Assembly (NCBI GenBank): GCA_013398015.1
Contig: VZRR01006570.1
Location: forward strand, 401,131-465,130
Length of the DNA: 64,000 nt
Direction of reading: 5' to 3'
Origin: Oreocharis arfaki
Taxonomy: Eukaryota > Chordata > Aves > Passeriformes > Paramythiidae
Shown here: piece after piece, positions 1-22,914 of the stretch
Layout: each line of letters begins with the position of its first letter
How positions within the stretch are numbered: position 1 is the first letter of the stretch
Notes under the pieces: generated by a model
Databases searched by the model: none
The model's input: only the letters and a program-made list of their open reading frames with translations
What the model was told of the DNA's origin: nothing
Translations under genes and position numbers: made by a program

Positions 1-3000
1 GCTGTGATTGCAAATGTGGTTTTTTTTCTTTTAATCTGTAGAGATTATTCACAGGACAGAGAGAGGGTGGAAGACTCCATCCTTTTTTTTTTTCTTTCTT
101 TTTTAATAGGAATGGTGTAAGAAAATTAAACAAAGAAGCTTTTAGTAAGCATTGTTTCATTGCTGTTACCAGCAGAGGAATTTCAGAGAGGAGTAATACT
201 CAAGAGTGGAATATATGTTTGGATGGGTTGTATTCAGCTCTCAAGCATCACACTACAAATAGATGTGAGGGTGTTATGATACCTTGTTTTCAGTAACTGG
301 ACTTAATTGGAATAAACAGCTTGAGCTGTGGAAAGGACACTGGAGTTGTTACAATGAAATGAGTGAATTTGAGTTCTTCCTCGGCCTTTGAATTTTCCTG
401 CCACTGTTTTCAGAACAGTGAGTGAATAATTCTTATTCTTTAAGTAAGAATTAGTCCACTGGGATCCTGAGTATATCTCCATTTGCAGGAAGCACATGGA
501 AGTTCTGTAAGGCTTCCTACAGTTTAAAAATTTAGTTCAAAGCTGATGGACACACAACTGACTGACTGGACATGCAAAACTCTCCTCTTACTTTGGAATA
601 CAGCTCGTGTCACTAGAGAACAGCAAACCCTGAGCTGTTCCTTTGACATTAATGATGGGCTAAATCCTTTTGGTACAGCTGAATTGTGGAGTTTTCTCTT
701 ATATGGAAAGTAACAAATCAGGCAAAGTCAGTAGTTGGTTTTCCTGTGTGGGAAACAGGAACAAAGTGACTTTTCTATGGGTAACTTGTCAGAAGAGATT
801 AGAGACTTGGGTCATCTGGAGTAGTGGGGAGTAGTGAAGTGCCCTGAAGTGCAGAGTTTGTTATCCCCAGCAAGAAGAGAATTACCCACAAGGTATACTG
901 GTCAACAGGATTAGGGGAAATAAGCTTAGACCAGAGACACTTAAGCACTTCAGCTCCTGGAAAGGTCTTGAGGGAGTTCAGGAAAGTGAATGTGTTATTC
1001 CTGAGAAGCTGCCTTCAGGGACACGCTCACATATTCCAAAGAAAGTGAGGTAAGCATGAGTTTGGCTCCTACCTATTTCTGCACAACTCTGGGGATAATT
1101 TGGGAAAAAAGAGTGTGGAACTTGACGAGTGACTTTTTTTCCTGAGGTTTGCTTGATTTAGAAATGCAGTAAGTTCTTTCAAAAGCCCAGAAATAGAATC
1201 ATCATCCACATCAAGCGTGCAGATTCTTCTAGAAACCTTCTTTGAAAATGGGGTTAAATGCCTTCAGAACATGCCAGGAAATAAAAATATGTTTCATGAT
1301 CCTCAATTGTGCTTGTTTGTGACGAGCAGAGACTGTTCAGTGTATGATCTATGTCTGTAATATGAATAAAGCTGTATTAAAATTTCCCGTGTATCAAGAG
1401 TGAGAATAGATAAAAGCATTTTTTTCCCATACATTCTTCTGACCTTACCTGACATCCTTAGTCTTTTAAAGATTTTTTTTTTTGAGTACAAGACCAGTAA
1501 GCTCTGATTTGCAGTATATCTAAAAAGGACACGAGAGGCTGGAACCATTTTTTCTTCCCATAGATCTCATATTTCTACCATAAATCTAGTTGTCTAAAAC
1601 TTAGTATAAAAGAAATAGAGGCACAGCCAAGCTGGTTTGCTGTTTGTCCCATAAATTTTACAGCTTGCTTCAGAGAACTCCTATATTTTAATGCCCTTGG
1701 CTGCTGTGGGGTTGTCATTTCCTGAGTGAGTGAGTTCAGTCGTGTTGGCAGGAATTAGAACTTCCTGTTGATGTTGAAACAACAAAGACTACAAAGAGAA
1801 TGTGGAAATCTGCCTTAAACAATTCCTATGGATGCTGACAGAAAGGCAGCTCGGAGTTTGGAGTTGCTTGGAATGCAGTAAGGGGCTAAGTTGGAATTCT
1901 CAAAGTGAATCTATCTTCAGGATAGGAACTTGGATGGATTTAAGATGCTGCAGATGGGAAAATGAACTTTCTTAATGTGACTTTTTTCCCTAGGATAAGG
2001 GTTCATCTCCTTAGGCCTCTCCCTGTTCCAGGCAAAGAAGCTTTGTTTCATTTAAATGCAAGAGAATTCTCTCTGTTAGTGCACAAATTCTACAGGAATA
2101 AATTGGTGCTATTTTAAGGAGAGCATATCTGCTCTGACTGACGTGAGATTATTCCTCCTATTGTATTTTTAAATAAAACTGCATGTAAAATCTTCAGTGT
2201 AGTTCCTTGTACCCGCAGCTGGAATTCTTGGTGTCCTGAGTCTTTATTGCAATCTCATCAGTGAGTTGCTGTGACCTTGAGGAGAACACCAAAGTTTTGG
2301 AATTTCTTGGTCTGAGAGAGGAATGATACCATCTCTAAATTCTTTGGAGTGGTCAGTATTTGCTTAGTAGGAAATGGGTTTATGTATTAACTTAGAGAAT
2401 GGCAGAGCTGGATATGAAAAAGCTGAAAGATCTGGACAATTGCAGTTTATTGTTAAATTAAATCCTTTCTGACAAGAGCAGTGCATTAGTGTTTCACCAG
2501 GTGTGTGACCTGCCCAGGAGCTGCAGACATGCTCCAAATTCTAACAGCTATCCAGCCCAGAGTGTTTGTCTGAGATGTAGAATGAACAAAACATCTTGAG
2601 AAACAAAAGAGCATTCAGAAGAAAAGCAGGATAATAAAACTCTCAGGATGGCTTTTGTCTTAACTGGATTTTGGGCTGAGCTGAACAAGCAATCTTAAAG
2701 GGGCTTAGAGATGACCCTGGAACCAGAAGAGAGAAAGAAGAGACCCAGTTTCACAATGAAGTGAAAGGGCCTTGAAGTTGTGTGAGTGGAGGTTTTGGGA
2801 GGGAAGCCAACTAAAATTCCTTTTCTAAGATACTGTGGGTTTCAGAGAAGAGGAGAAAATTGTAAATGATGCTATGACAAGATCTGGCATCGGTTCCTAG
2901 AGGTTTTCAGTTTGGAATAACTACTATGGAGAGAACTTCAACCTAAGTCTGGTTATGTGGGATAGAAATATTTAGGGAATATTGAAGTCTAAACTATTTT

Positions 3001-4358
3001 GAAGCTTCTTTTAACAGTGCTGTTTGTTCTGCTGCTCTGATTTACCTTGACATTATGTTCTGTGTTGTTCTGACTGGATAAAAATTTGGAAGTTATCCTC
3101 ATCTTTCTCCTTGGGAAGGGCTTTAAGAGGAAAACAAAACCCCCATGCTTGCAAAGATAAATAAGCTGATTAAATCTTAACAATAATATGTAAAGCTGCT
3201 AGCAAAGCATTTCCTTTATTTAATAGTAAAGGGTCAATTCTGGCTTATAAAATGTTCTAAAATCACACTGTCAGTGTTAATTTATAAACTCCAGGTGTTC
3301 TGTGTAGTATTTGAAATTGGGACCAATTATCTTGTTCTGCAATAAAAGATAAAATACATCAGCATGTTTCTTCAGCATCTTCCAATGCTATCAAGCTGCA
3401 GAGATTTTAAAACAGAAACTTGAGGAACAGCTGAGTTGGAGATGTGGAATGCTAGGGAAAATGCCAACAGTATCTTTCTGGAACAGAGCCTTTTAATGAT
3501 AAGTTGTACATTTAATAGGAAATATCCATATGATTATAATATTGGGAAACAGCCCATTAGCTGAGCAACTGTATAGGCAAAAGTTGAGGTTGTTTCAGTG
3601 GTTGTGATGTTTTATAGAGCCTCTGCCTTGCTGCCTCTGTAAAATACATGTGAATAATTTGGTGCCTGTGGATACTGGGAAAGCAAAAGCTTGGAGGGGA
3701 ACAGTGTCTGTTGGCTGTGGTTTCTCAAACACCTGCCCTCAACCCAGCAAAAAATGACTGGTTTTACACTGACACCATGTTCATGTCACAGTCTGCTCTG
3801 CTATCTCAGACATTTTAGCAGTTATCAAGTAAAACCCTCAACAACATTTGTGAGTGATCTCCTTTTCTCCAGATATCAGAACAGTATTTCTCATAACCAT
3901 GATGCTGCAGATGGATTTTACAGCATTTTGCAGGTTCTTGTGCAAGTGTAAATCCTTATTCTTTGCTGGGAGGATTCCTTACTCTGGTCTGAAGACCTGC
4001 AAGGAAGTTCTGACTTCCATGTCTAAAATTGATGTTACCTGCTTACTCACTCCTGGGCAACTTGAATTTATACAAAAAGGAATCAGAAACAATCTAATGA
4101 AAAAAGCAAAAAAGAAAGAGGCCTGGAGGAGAGAAATAAGACCAAATTCTATTATATTTTCTGTGGCTGGAAGCAAAGCACATCCATTTGTGCCAACACC
4201 TTATGCTGAGGAGGTTTCAGACACACATTTTCACCTGTATTCCAGTGTTTATAAATCAATCTGCCTTTTCTTTCAAGTGCTGTTTGAAGTGGTTGAAAGG
4301 ACTTGTAATTTCAAACTCGGACTCCTCCTAATTCTCCTGCTTCTGACCTGTCTTTCAG
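1..4358 (+). other. GNB1: GNB1 intron upstream of the first coding exon
   Basis: This sequence precedes the exon carrying the GNB1 start codon. It is AT-rich, has many short T and A runs, and shows no exon I can support and no clear repeat family. It is called an intron because the exon at 4359 starts right after a pyrimidine-rich tract ending in tttcag, and because GNB1 genes have a remote noncoding first exon. That first exon and the promoter must lie to the left of the window. A 189-codon open frame at 3854-4423 ends inside the next exon in another frame and looks like chance. Confidence 0.7.
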
Positions 4359-4409
4359 ATTTCTGGTTGTTTCAGAGGTGGCAGTGGAGCACACCTTTAG
4401 CACAGGAAA

Positions 4410-12935
<8,526 letters not shown>

Positions 12936-14422
12936 AGTAGGTGAGTACCCAACTCATGAAGGCTGGGTTGGGGTGCAGAATGCTTTTTGCCAGCAGTGCT
13001 GTTGTTTGGTGCTGCAGGCCAGGAAATCAGTGAGGAACAGCAGCTGGGGGGTTTAGAACACCATGAGTTGAATGTATGCAGTGACATTTTTCTGGTGGCC
13101 AATTTCTGCCATACCGTACTTCTCCATGTGGGTTTTTCAGTAAATAAATATCATTGGGAAAGGGGTGGGGATCGTGCCTGGGGGTGTCAGTGGTGGGGAA
13201 GGCAGAGCTTGCCACTGGTTTGCAGTTTATCAAAGTGCAACTCTCACCAGATGTTTCTGTGTGCCAGAAGAGCAGCGGACTCCACGACTGGAAGAAGTTT
13301 CCAATGGTTGAAAATTAAAAACGATAGCATATCCAATCCAACCATACTAACTCGGACCCCCATCCTCCCCAACTTCAAAGGGCAAGATCTTTTCCGTCTC
13401 CTGTTGCTGAAATGAAGAGCACAATTACCTTTCCAAGAAGAATTTCTGTGTTGTAAGCAAAATGAAATTGTGCATTCCTTTTGGGACCATTTTTTTTGTC
13501 TTGAGAATTTAAAACAAATGAAACACTATCATAAAAAGCATGACCAGAAAATAAACTTGAGCATAATTGTGAAACAGTTAGCTTTCACTGTAGTTTCCAA
13601 GTTGAAGTTAAGGACTTTATCTCACACACTTGCAAATTTTAAAGTCATGTTTGTAGCAGGATTTTTTTCAAGTTTCCTTTTTAAATACATTTCTTTATGT
13701 ATTTAAGTGAGCAAAACAAGGGAGTCCTAGCCCAGAGCACCTGGGGGTTGTTAACGCTGTAAATTTAGTCCCTAATTTTTTTTATTTTTATTTTCTAGTA
13801 TCACAGATAATTGTTGCACAAAACTTGGCATATATAGGATAATGTTAAGCAGTAAGGTAACCAAGCACATGCTGTAAAAGGTAATGAATGCTTGTTTAAA
13901 GAATCTTTTCACCTTTTATGGATAACAAATGCAATCCTTGGTCCCTCCTGCCCCCCCTTTTTCACCACACTGATTTTTTTAATCTGTTTTGGTTTGTCCA
14001 CTTGGAAGGGCAGTTTATATATCCTAACACTATCCTATAAGTCTCAACAACCAGGAATCTCTGTTTTCAAAAGAGACCTATCCTACACTTGGGTATTGAG
14101 TCAATTCTTTGTGTATGAAATGATGTACAAATCAATGTTTTGAAAATAATGATCTTGAACTTTCTAAGTTAAACAGAAAAAAAAAAACCTTTTTTGATTG
14201 TTTGCCATATTGGGTGGGTTTACTCTTAGAATCGCATGCTGTAGAAATGCTAAAAAGTGCATATTGGACTAAGTCCGTAGATGTTTTTTCTTTGAAGAAA
14301 TAACCTGTTTAAAAACTGTAACCATTGTCGCTGTATTCATTTATTGTTGCTACTCTGTGCATAAATCTATGAAGAACTCCAGTACAAAGCTATGCACGTT
14401 TTGGAGTAGCGTGATAAGTCAC

Positions 14423-14464
14423 TTTTTTTTTTTTTTTTTTTAAAAAAAAAAGGAAAAAAAAAAA
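14423..14464 (+). repeat. T19-A10-GG-A11 homopolymer foldback in the GNB1 3'UTR
   Basis: Nineteen T are followed directly by ten A, then GG, then eleven A. In RNA the U and A runs could pair into a hairpin. Such runs are prone to length errors in sequencing, so the exact counts should not be trusted. Confidence 0.85.
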
Positions 14465-14987
14465 GAAACAGCCTGTTCAAACAATCGCTGTCAAAGATTC
14501 TGGGGGTGTGGGAGGAGGGAACCTAGACCATCTTCTTTATAAATCAGTTCCTCACAGCCAGTTCCTCTTGCAGGATGAGTCCTTTGCATCTGATCAGAGT
14601 CATTTTTGTAATGAGCAGGTTTTCCTGGCTTTCTTTTCGAATAAAATGTTAAAAGCAGCAGTGTTTGGACAGCAGATTGTTCTGTTAAACTTTCCTATCT
14701 TCTCACTGTATCCAGAAATGCTCCTTCCTAGCAGCAGTAGTAGCTTTTCTCCATTTTGTTTTTTCTGCAACATTCTGTACAAAAATGTGCTGTAATTGTG
14801 CGTTAGGCCTGGATTTGGCATAAAAGATGAGTTCCCTCTTACTCTCTTTCATGAAACTACTCTGTAGAGCTTTCTCCACGCCCTGTATCCCTCTTCACCT
14901 TTTGTATTTAATTTTAAAGTCAGTGTACTTCAAGAAAGCTGGATGCAAGATAGATACTATATTAAAATGTAATGTTATTTAAGATGT

Positions 14988-14993
14988 AATAAA
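14988..14993 (+). terminator. GNB1: Distal polyadenylation signal of GNB1
   Basis: AATAAA sits at the end of the conserved-looking 3'UTR and is followed within 30 bases by a GT/T-rich stretch (gagttttgactgatctgtttt), a usual downstream element. Earlier AATAAA hexamers at 13550-13555 and 14640-14645 are candidate proximal sites. Confidence 0.7.
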
Positions 14994-17900
14994 GCAGTTT
15001 GACATGAGTTTTGACTGATCTGTTTTGCAGCTTATTGTTCAACATGCAGGACATCTTCTGAGTTGTGAAATAAACACACAAGAGGAGGAAATGCTGTCCC
15101 CAGAGAAATGGTTTGGTGTTTTTAAATGGTTAATTTTTGGGCAGAGTATGCACTTAACTCCAGATTCAAGGAGCCAATACAGTTCATGTGATGCACATCA
15201 CAAAAATGCTCTGTGCAAGAGGAGTGGAGCACCTGAAGTAGGAAATCAAAGCAAAATGCTGAGTAACTTCTTTTAAAACTTTTGTGTCCTTTAATAGGAA
15301 AAGAATTGAGTGGAACATCTTTGTGTTACTGCCACGGGAGGATCTGGCCACAGCAGCTGTGTTGTCACTGTTAGATTGGCAGGGTAAGAAGTCATTTTCA
15401 TGCTCAGTAAGAACAAAGTCTCCACAAGGCAGAATTTTATCTAAAAAAATTGTTTTTAAATTATTTTATACCCAGAAGAGCAGATTTCTGAAATGAGGTG
15501 TTAAAAACCAGTTGGTTCAACAACTTGGTATTGGTTGACTTGAGGGTTTTGTTTTGTATTTTTAGTGGGTAAAGTCCCATCTCTTGTTCTGACCTAAACA
15601 AAAGTGGATTTCCCCTCGTTTCACATCAACCAAGAGAAATTCCAAAGCCATGGCTTGGTCTCATACCAAACATGGAAATTCTCAGCCTCAATGGAGAGGT
15701 TTTTAAAAGCTGGGAGTATGGAAAATATGATGGTGACATTACTTAACCAGCAGCCATTACCTAACTGAGCATTGGGGTTTTGGACTGCACGGGACTGGTA
15801 AGTAGCTCGTGGCTGGAAATGCTTAAATTTGGCAAATCAGATTCAGTGGTTTCCAATTCCAAGTGGTGTAGCTGGGGGTTTTCCACTCACGTGGAATAGT
15901 TTTATTCCAAGAGATGTTTCAAATGTGACTCTGTCTGGTCTGTAATAAAATCAATGATCTGTCTTACCTTCCTTAATCTCAATCCACGTGTTAAATTTCT
16001 CTGTCCTGCCTGTGCTGGCAATAAAATACCTGCCAAGACAGTGAATTCTTGTGTCAGGAGGCTGATGTGCAGCCCTTTGGGATTTATTTGAAATGCAAAC
16101 AGTTACAGTTGCCTCTTACTACTCTTATTTTTGTGTTAAATACAAAATTTTATTTGATTTAGACATCTGTCATGGTGTGTTTGGTTATTCAGAGAGCTGC
16201 AACTGGAGAAAAAGGGGTGTGCAGAGGGAGCAGCTCTGGACTCCTGAGTCTGACTCTGGGCCAAAACTCTTTGAGTTTTGAATGCCTTTAATTTTAGGAT
16301 GTACCCAAATGAAAATTATTTATGTAATCTTACCTACAAGCTCCTCCTGTGGGCTTTGAAAAGATTCTGACTTGGAGATAGCTGTGGGATGTGGTTCCAA
16401 AGAGCAGCTTCCCCCAGCTGCTTGCAAATATCTGGTGCTAATTTTGTATTTCTGGCTCAGATTCCATGACCTGAGAGCACCAACCTGTGAGGATGGGATT
16501 GGAATCCTCTCATGGAGTTTCAGGGAAGGGGCGAAGGGAGAGAGAACAGATTTTGCAATCCCGAGACCTTGAGCATTTTCTGTGCTACTCAAGGCCTTTA
16601 ATTTCTTCATGAATTAAATAAAAGATCAGAGGTTTCACTACCAGCAGAGAAGAATTGAGTTGGGCATTCTACCTTTTGACCATTAAGTCCCCTGGAGTGT
16701 TTTAAATCAGCTGTGAAACACACTTTAAATGACTGATTGAATCATGCCCTATAGGAGCTAAAAATAGAATAATCTGGTTTCTGGGAAGTGGCAGAGTAAA
16801 TAAAGAATAATAAAACCTGTCACTCATGCTGAGTCCTGTGCGCCTTGGTCTGAAGCAAGTGAGGATCCTGTGTGGTTTCATGATTAACACTTCTTAGTGT
16901 AGGTGTATTCACATTGGAGGGGAAGGAATAAAAGAAGTGACTGATGAACAAGTTCTAACAGCAGCTGGCTATTTTTGCATAGTGCTGTTCTCTTCTCTTC
17001 ATGCAACCTCTGAGAGAGCCTCTGCTTTAACCAGCAGGCTCCTCCATAACCTGAGCTGCTCTTTTTACTTTGCATTCCAACGTGTAAGAATTCTCCTGAA
17101 GTCTGGGAAAAGTTGAATTAGTTCTGTTTCAGGGTTGTATGAGGAAGTTTGGAAAAATGAAACCCTAGATTTCAGTTTCCCTGTTGCAGAGCAGGGATGC
17201 CTGGTGCATCCCCTGTGCCTCCTGCTGGGAATGGCCCTGGCACACGGCAATTCCCAGAGATGGCAGCAGCCATCTGCTGTCCTGCATGGCAGCTGCCTGC
17301 ATCCTGTCACATGTGCCTTTTCCTGGCAGATGTAAACATCACTGCTTTGGCCCACTGAACCTGCTAAGTTAAAAAATTCCTGCTCTGTCTCCTGCCTTTT
17401 TTTCCTGGGTGCTGTCCTGTCCTCACCGCCCTTGCGGCGTGGGAATCCCTCCCTCACTCCCTGGGGCTGGGAGAACGAGGGCTTTGAGCCCGACCTGCCT
17501 GGCTGCTGCTCCAGCCTGAAGTGCCTGGGTTAAACCCTCCCTGCAGGAAATGCTGCTGGGACAATGTGCAGTTCCCATTTCCTGGCAGGAGATGGAACAT
17601 GACTGGCAGATTCCTGGCCTGGCCACAGGGCCACAGTTGGAGCTGGACTTGGCCTGCTCTGTCTGTAACCTGGTAGTGCAGACAAGGGAAGAATTTCTTC
17701 CTGTAGCCCTCGCTCTGTGGGTTCAATCAATTCAGTGGAAGCAGGAAAGCTTCAGATATTGATCAGTTGTGATCAACTCCAGATCAGGAGTTGATGTTTC
17801 CTTTAGATAATCCGGGGCTATTCAAAGTAAGTTCATTAAAGGAAAGCCAAGTTGAATCATTCTGAGACTGCTCAGCTTTTTCTTCTAATGTCAATACTAA

Positions 17901-20900
17901 AGAGTCTCCAATGAGTATTTTTAAATAAGGGATAGTAACTGCATTGGTAAAATTATCCAGTATTTCACTTAGCTGGGAAAAAAGCCATAGAAATGTGTAT
18001 AAAAAGGGAGTGAACTTCTCATTGTTTAGAGAGCTGGCTGCTCAAAACTCGCCCTTTAGGAATACAGGCCCTGCACAATACTCATTCAAGTAATTCCTGG
18101 CTTAACCCAAGACAATTTTGCCATAAAATAGAACAAAGAGAATCTTCTTGCTTTAATTATTCATAAGCCATTTGCTCTGGCTGAGTGCAGTGAGATGTGA
18201 TTGACCCTGAGAGGGGATTGTCTGGGGAGCTGGAAGTGCAAAATGAAAAGTTTATTTGATGTAACAGATTTTTAAATGGCAAAAGAGATAAGGGAGGGGA
18301 AAGTCTGTTAAAAGGCTGGGGGGATGAAGTGTTAAAAAAGCACTGAAGATGAGAAATGCAGAGTTCCCAGGAATATTGTCTGGAAGCACAAACGGTGCAG
18401 CTCCATCTGGTGGTACAAAGCCCATGAAATGGGCGGTCAGTGCAGGGAGAACGCGTGTGACAAAGCAGCCTGTGCTCAATTTGGCTGCGAGTCGTGTTGA
18501 GCACATGCAGCCCCTCCTTCCTGCGTCTCCGGGGTCCCTTGAACGTGTGCAGATTTTTCCATAAGGCCTTACAAACAAAACAAGCTTTTCCCGATGTTTA
18601 CTTTTTGAGGGATTTTCTTTCCCAGTGTTTTATGTAAAAACCTCAGATGGTGAAGATGGGGAGGTTAAAAACGAGCCGGAGTTAACTGGAGCAGGGGCTC
18701 TTGGACGGCTTTAAATCCAACTTTTATTTAGAAAGGATTCCCTGCACTTCTCTCCAGCCCCTCTCCTCCAGTATTCCTGAACCCCCTCTCAATTTTTGCT
18801 GTGTTCTGTCAGAGCCCTGATCAAAATCCTTGCTCTTTTCAGCCTCCCTCCTCTGCTTTAGGTAGGAATGAGGATCTGGAGTCGCCAATGGAGATATTTG
18901 GTTGGTGCTGTGCCGATCTCAGCCTGGTGCCCTGTGCTGCTGTGCCAGGGAAGCCCCTCTGCAGTGGAAATTTGGATTTTGCTGTCACACACACTCCTGT
19001 TGCACCTGAGAGAACCATCACGTCCATTCCAAACCCCTCGTTTATAAAAGCAAACATATTTTAAGATGTATAAAATTCTAATGTTTAGGGTTTTTTTTCT
19101 CTTTTGCAAAATCAGGGTTGATGTTGAGTGAGGAGCAGTAGGCAGCAGCAGCAGCAGCTCCTTTCCTACCCTGGCTGGTGCTTGGCAGGGTGAGTCATCC
19201 TGAAATAACACGTAACTGCATATATTTATCTCGACTTCCATTGATTTTTCACCAGAGTTCCTTATCTTTGCTTTATTGATTTATTTTCTGGGGTATTATA
19301 AGCAAAACTGAAATAAGGTCCAATGGGAATAATCGTGTCTGATCCTTGGCTCCCTGCAGCTGCTCCTTAATCCAATGGGAAGAAGCAGACAGGATTTAGA
19401 GTGAATGGGAGACAACATCTGACACTTAAAATTCCTCAAGATTTGTAACTCTGAGTTATTTTGTTCTGTGTCTTCTCTTCCACACAGAAAGTGCTCAGAA
19501 CTCCCTGTTAGTACCTGAGGGTCTTTCACTTCACCTTGGGAAGCCGAAGTTCATCCCACCTTCTGCCAATAGAAGAACAAAAATGACAATGGATGGTATT
19601 AGCTGGAGTTGAAGGCCATCCCTTCTCCTGGAATCACTGAAAATTCAGCCTCATGCTGATTTGTGGTTCTCTTGTGTTTAAGAATTTAACAAATTCCTTC
19701 CACCCTGAAAGCCACAAAAAGCAGGTGAGGTGAGGAGTGTGAGACATTGAGCTCCTCTTAGGAGCACCAGTTCCACCTTCCCTCTGGCCCCTCCAGGTTT
19801 TTTCAGAGCCCAGGAGCTGTTTAAGTGATAAAATAGCTGCTGTTCTTTGCCTGGTGGGGATCTGAGCCTTGAATGAACAATAAGTATTCAGGGAGTGACA
19901 GCTCTGGGAGTGATGGACACCAGTTTGCACTAATGAGGGATCTGGGAGCTTTGCCAAGGATGACTGCATCACTTAATTGAACAATTCTATATTTCATCTG
20001 CCTCTTGCATCAGACATGTGTTTAACCCCCTGCATTCTGAAATCTTGGCAAATCTTGGCCCAGGTGCCCGAGTTGCCCAGGGAATGAGCTCTGAGTGAAC
20101 TCTAAAGGAAAATCCAGAGAGCCAAGAGCTCTCAGCGTGGAGGAAAATGAACGAGATTCATTGGCCAGGCTGGTGTCTGTCAGTGGCAGCTCTAAAAAGC
20201 CATGTTGGAATTAAAAAATGATCCTGTGGAGCCGTTCTATCTCCCTCCTCCCAAGGCTTACTTCAATCAAGCGATAGCATCAGACGTGGTGGCAGGAAAT
20301 GGAGCAATTACAGATAGACCTCAAGGAACAGCTTATCAGAACTGAAGGTTAAACTTTCATAAGCAAAAGGATCATTCCTGCTCTTTGAAGCCTGTCACTG
20401 TTCTACCTACCCAGAGTAACTTAACCAGAAATACCACATGGCAGCCAGGCAGCCTCTGACCTCAGCTCTGATCTGAAAGTGAAAGCTCCTCACCGAGCTG
20501 AGGAGCTTGAATTAGCAGGGCTGATTGCTCTTTCTCCATTAAAAAAATAAATCCAAACTCCCGGGCCTGGTTTGTGGTGTGTCAGCTGCACTCACCTTTA
20601 GAGTCCAAATTATCCTGTCAGGTCTTGGCACTGGCACCAGCCCCATCAGTTAAAATCTGTGCTGCATTCTGGGTGGGGAACAGGCAGTTAAGGTTAGTGG
20701 TACCTCTGCCAAGAACTCCAAAGCCCTGCTGTCCTCGTGTTGCTTCTGAAGAGTTTAAGTTATTTATACACTATTTCTGGTGCCTCACTGTTTATATTTT
20801 GAATGAGAAGCAGCAGCACTGGCAATATTTGCTTCTGCAGGGTGAGGTTTGCAAAGAAGCCTCTTCACCTGAACCATTTTCTTTTTTTTTTTTTAAGAAA

Positions 20901-22758
20901 TCCAGTAAGAAATCCATTGTCAAAGCTTTGTGTGCCCATTTGAACCCCTTCCCCACCTTGATGAATCGATGCCTCCATCCCTCCAGCTGAGAAGGCAAAA
21001 CCTCCCAAAGGATTTCATCACATTCCTGTAACTGTAATATTTGGGTATGAGCCAGAGACAGCCCAAATATTCTGAATTTTACAGTTTATTCTAATAGAGA
21101 TCATCTCAGGAGTTCTGTCTGGCCAAGTTTTCACAGGACATCCTCTCCAGTTTTAGCCCAGGGATTTCTAAGGCTGTTCCTCCTACTCAGTGCTGGCTTT
21201 TTGGGGGTGGCTGAGAGGCTTTAATCCCGTGCAGTGTGGACACCCAGCTCTATGGAGGGAGGCCAGACCATAAAATAATTGTCTGGGCTCTTTGAAACAT
21301 TACATAACTGAGCAACTGCATCACATGGGAAAGTGCCTTGGACCTTTCCCCCTTCTCCCTCCTTTTCCAAGTCACAAAGCCAGCAATTTCCACCATTAAT
21401 CCAGAGCTTTTTAGGGTCCAGTGGTGAAACAGGCTGCAAGTGAATTTCATTTGTATCCCACCCTTGCAGGATGGCTCAGATCCAGCCTGGCATCCTGAGC
21501 AGAGCCTGTGCATTAAGCATTAACTCACAGCAATTATTTAGGAGCTTTCCTTGCTGTGAACATCAAATCCTGCTTTTCCTAGGCTTGTATGGCATTTGGG
21601 GCCTGACTTCCAGCCTCTAGTCATAACTATGTAATTAACTATCAGCTTCATTATATCAAAATAATTTGATTTCTGGTCGCTTATGTTGAAATTTTGGGTT
21701 CAGTGGGATGTTTGACAGAACGTGCTTGAGCTTCCTGATTTTATAGGAGGAAACAAATACAAGGTGTAGAGAACAAGACCCTAAAATTCATCAGAAGCTT
21801 TTTAGCTGAGGATTTTGCCCCGTGCTGGGACATTTGTATTCACACAGAACAGAGCAGAGCACGATGCTGCTCATCGATAATCGATCAATAACTGCTGTAT
21901 TTGCCTCCTTTGGCAAGGAATCTTCCCACGAGGAGCGTGAAAACGGCACCAAATCTGCTTTGGTGCTGGATAATGGGACAAAATTCGCCCTTTTTTCTGG
22001 AGAACGTGTCCATGTGAGAGAGAAACGGGATGTGGCTTCTGCTGCCACCTGGTGCTGGCGCCCAGTTTGGCCGGGGAACTGGTCCCAGTGATCCACAACG
22101 CAAATGCAAGGATCTTTCTCGACGTCCAGGCTTGGCCCAAGGGCAGATGAGACACCAAAATACAGGCTGGAAAAACAGAGAAGAAATTATGAATATATAA
22201 ATATATATAATATATTGACTAGATGGACTAGATGGCACTGGTTCCAATGGATTGGTGGGGTGTGGAGTAGCTTAAAGCACGTGCTAAGATGGCACTTTGG
22301 TGGAACCCAGTGAGTAAACACCATAATTCCCCCATTATACATTATTTATAGCAGCAAAGATGCCCCCCGGGGCACGTTGTATTTCAGTGGTTTGGGGATG
22401 GACAGCTGCTCTGGTCAGGGAATAGTTACAGACAATATTTCTGTAAAACCTGCAAAGCACCTCCTGCCACATCCTTCTGGCCCTCTTGGGTTTCACAGGG
22501 TGAAATGTGAATTTTCTGCATTCATTTATAGACACGAAGTCCGATGAGGAGGAATTATTTCCTCTGTACTAACTGATCGTTACAGCCAATGTGGAAAGGA
22601 GGAGCAAACCCAAATTTTTGTGTGTTCCAAACAGATCTAAAAAAGACCTGCAGGGAATTGTCTGGGAAGGACAAAACCGAGCTGACCTGGCTGTGCTCTC
22701 ACAGAGATGGTGGGAGCAGCGTTACTTATCTCAGGGAAGAAGTTCATCTTTGGTGTTT

Positions 22759-22798
22759 ACCTTCTGAGCTTAATTAAAACCTTCTGAACTTAATTAAA
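22759..22798. repeat. Two-copy 20-bp tandem repeat
   Basis: The unit accttctgagcttaattaaa is followed at once by accttctgaacttaattaaa, with one base different. Each copy contains the palindrome TTAATTAA. This is a short local duplication of unknown meaning. Confidence 0.9.
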
Positions 22799-22914
22799 GC
22801 CCTCGGTGGAGAGCTCTGCCTGATGCCAGAGGCAGCAGAGGGCACTGCTGCCGTTCTTACAGCAGCTCTCCTCTGGTTTCCAGGATTTCAGACACACAGG
22901 GATAGGCTCAGCGG

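Larger units (their letters stand above)
13268..15012 (+). other. GNB1: GNB1 3'UTR exon
   Basis: The last coding exon runs five bases past the stop (to 12940) and is followed by gtgagt, so the rest of the 3'UTR is spliced on. The acceptor at gtgtgccag (ending 13267) opens an exon whose first bases resemble the start of the human GNB1 3'UTR exon (gactcc, then gaagaagtttcc). The exon holds three AATAAA hexamers at 13550, 14640 and 14988, so several 3' ends are possible. It also holds a long T run followed by A runs near 14423. The end coordinate is an estimate placed about 20 bases after the last hexamer. Confidence 0.8.
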
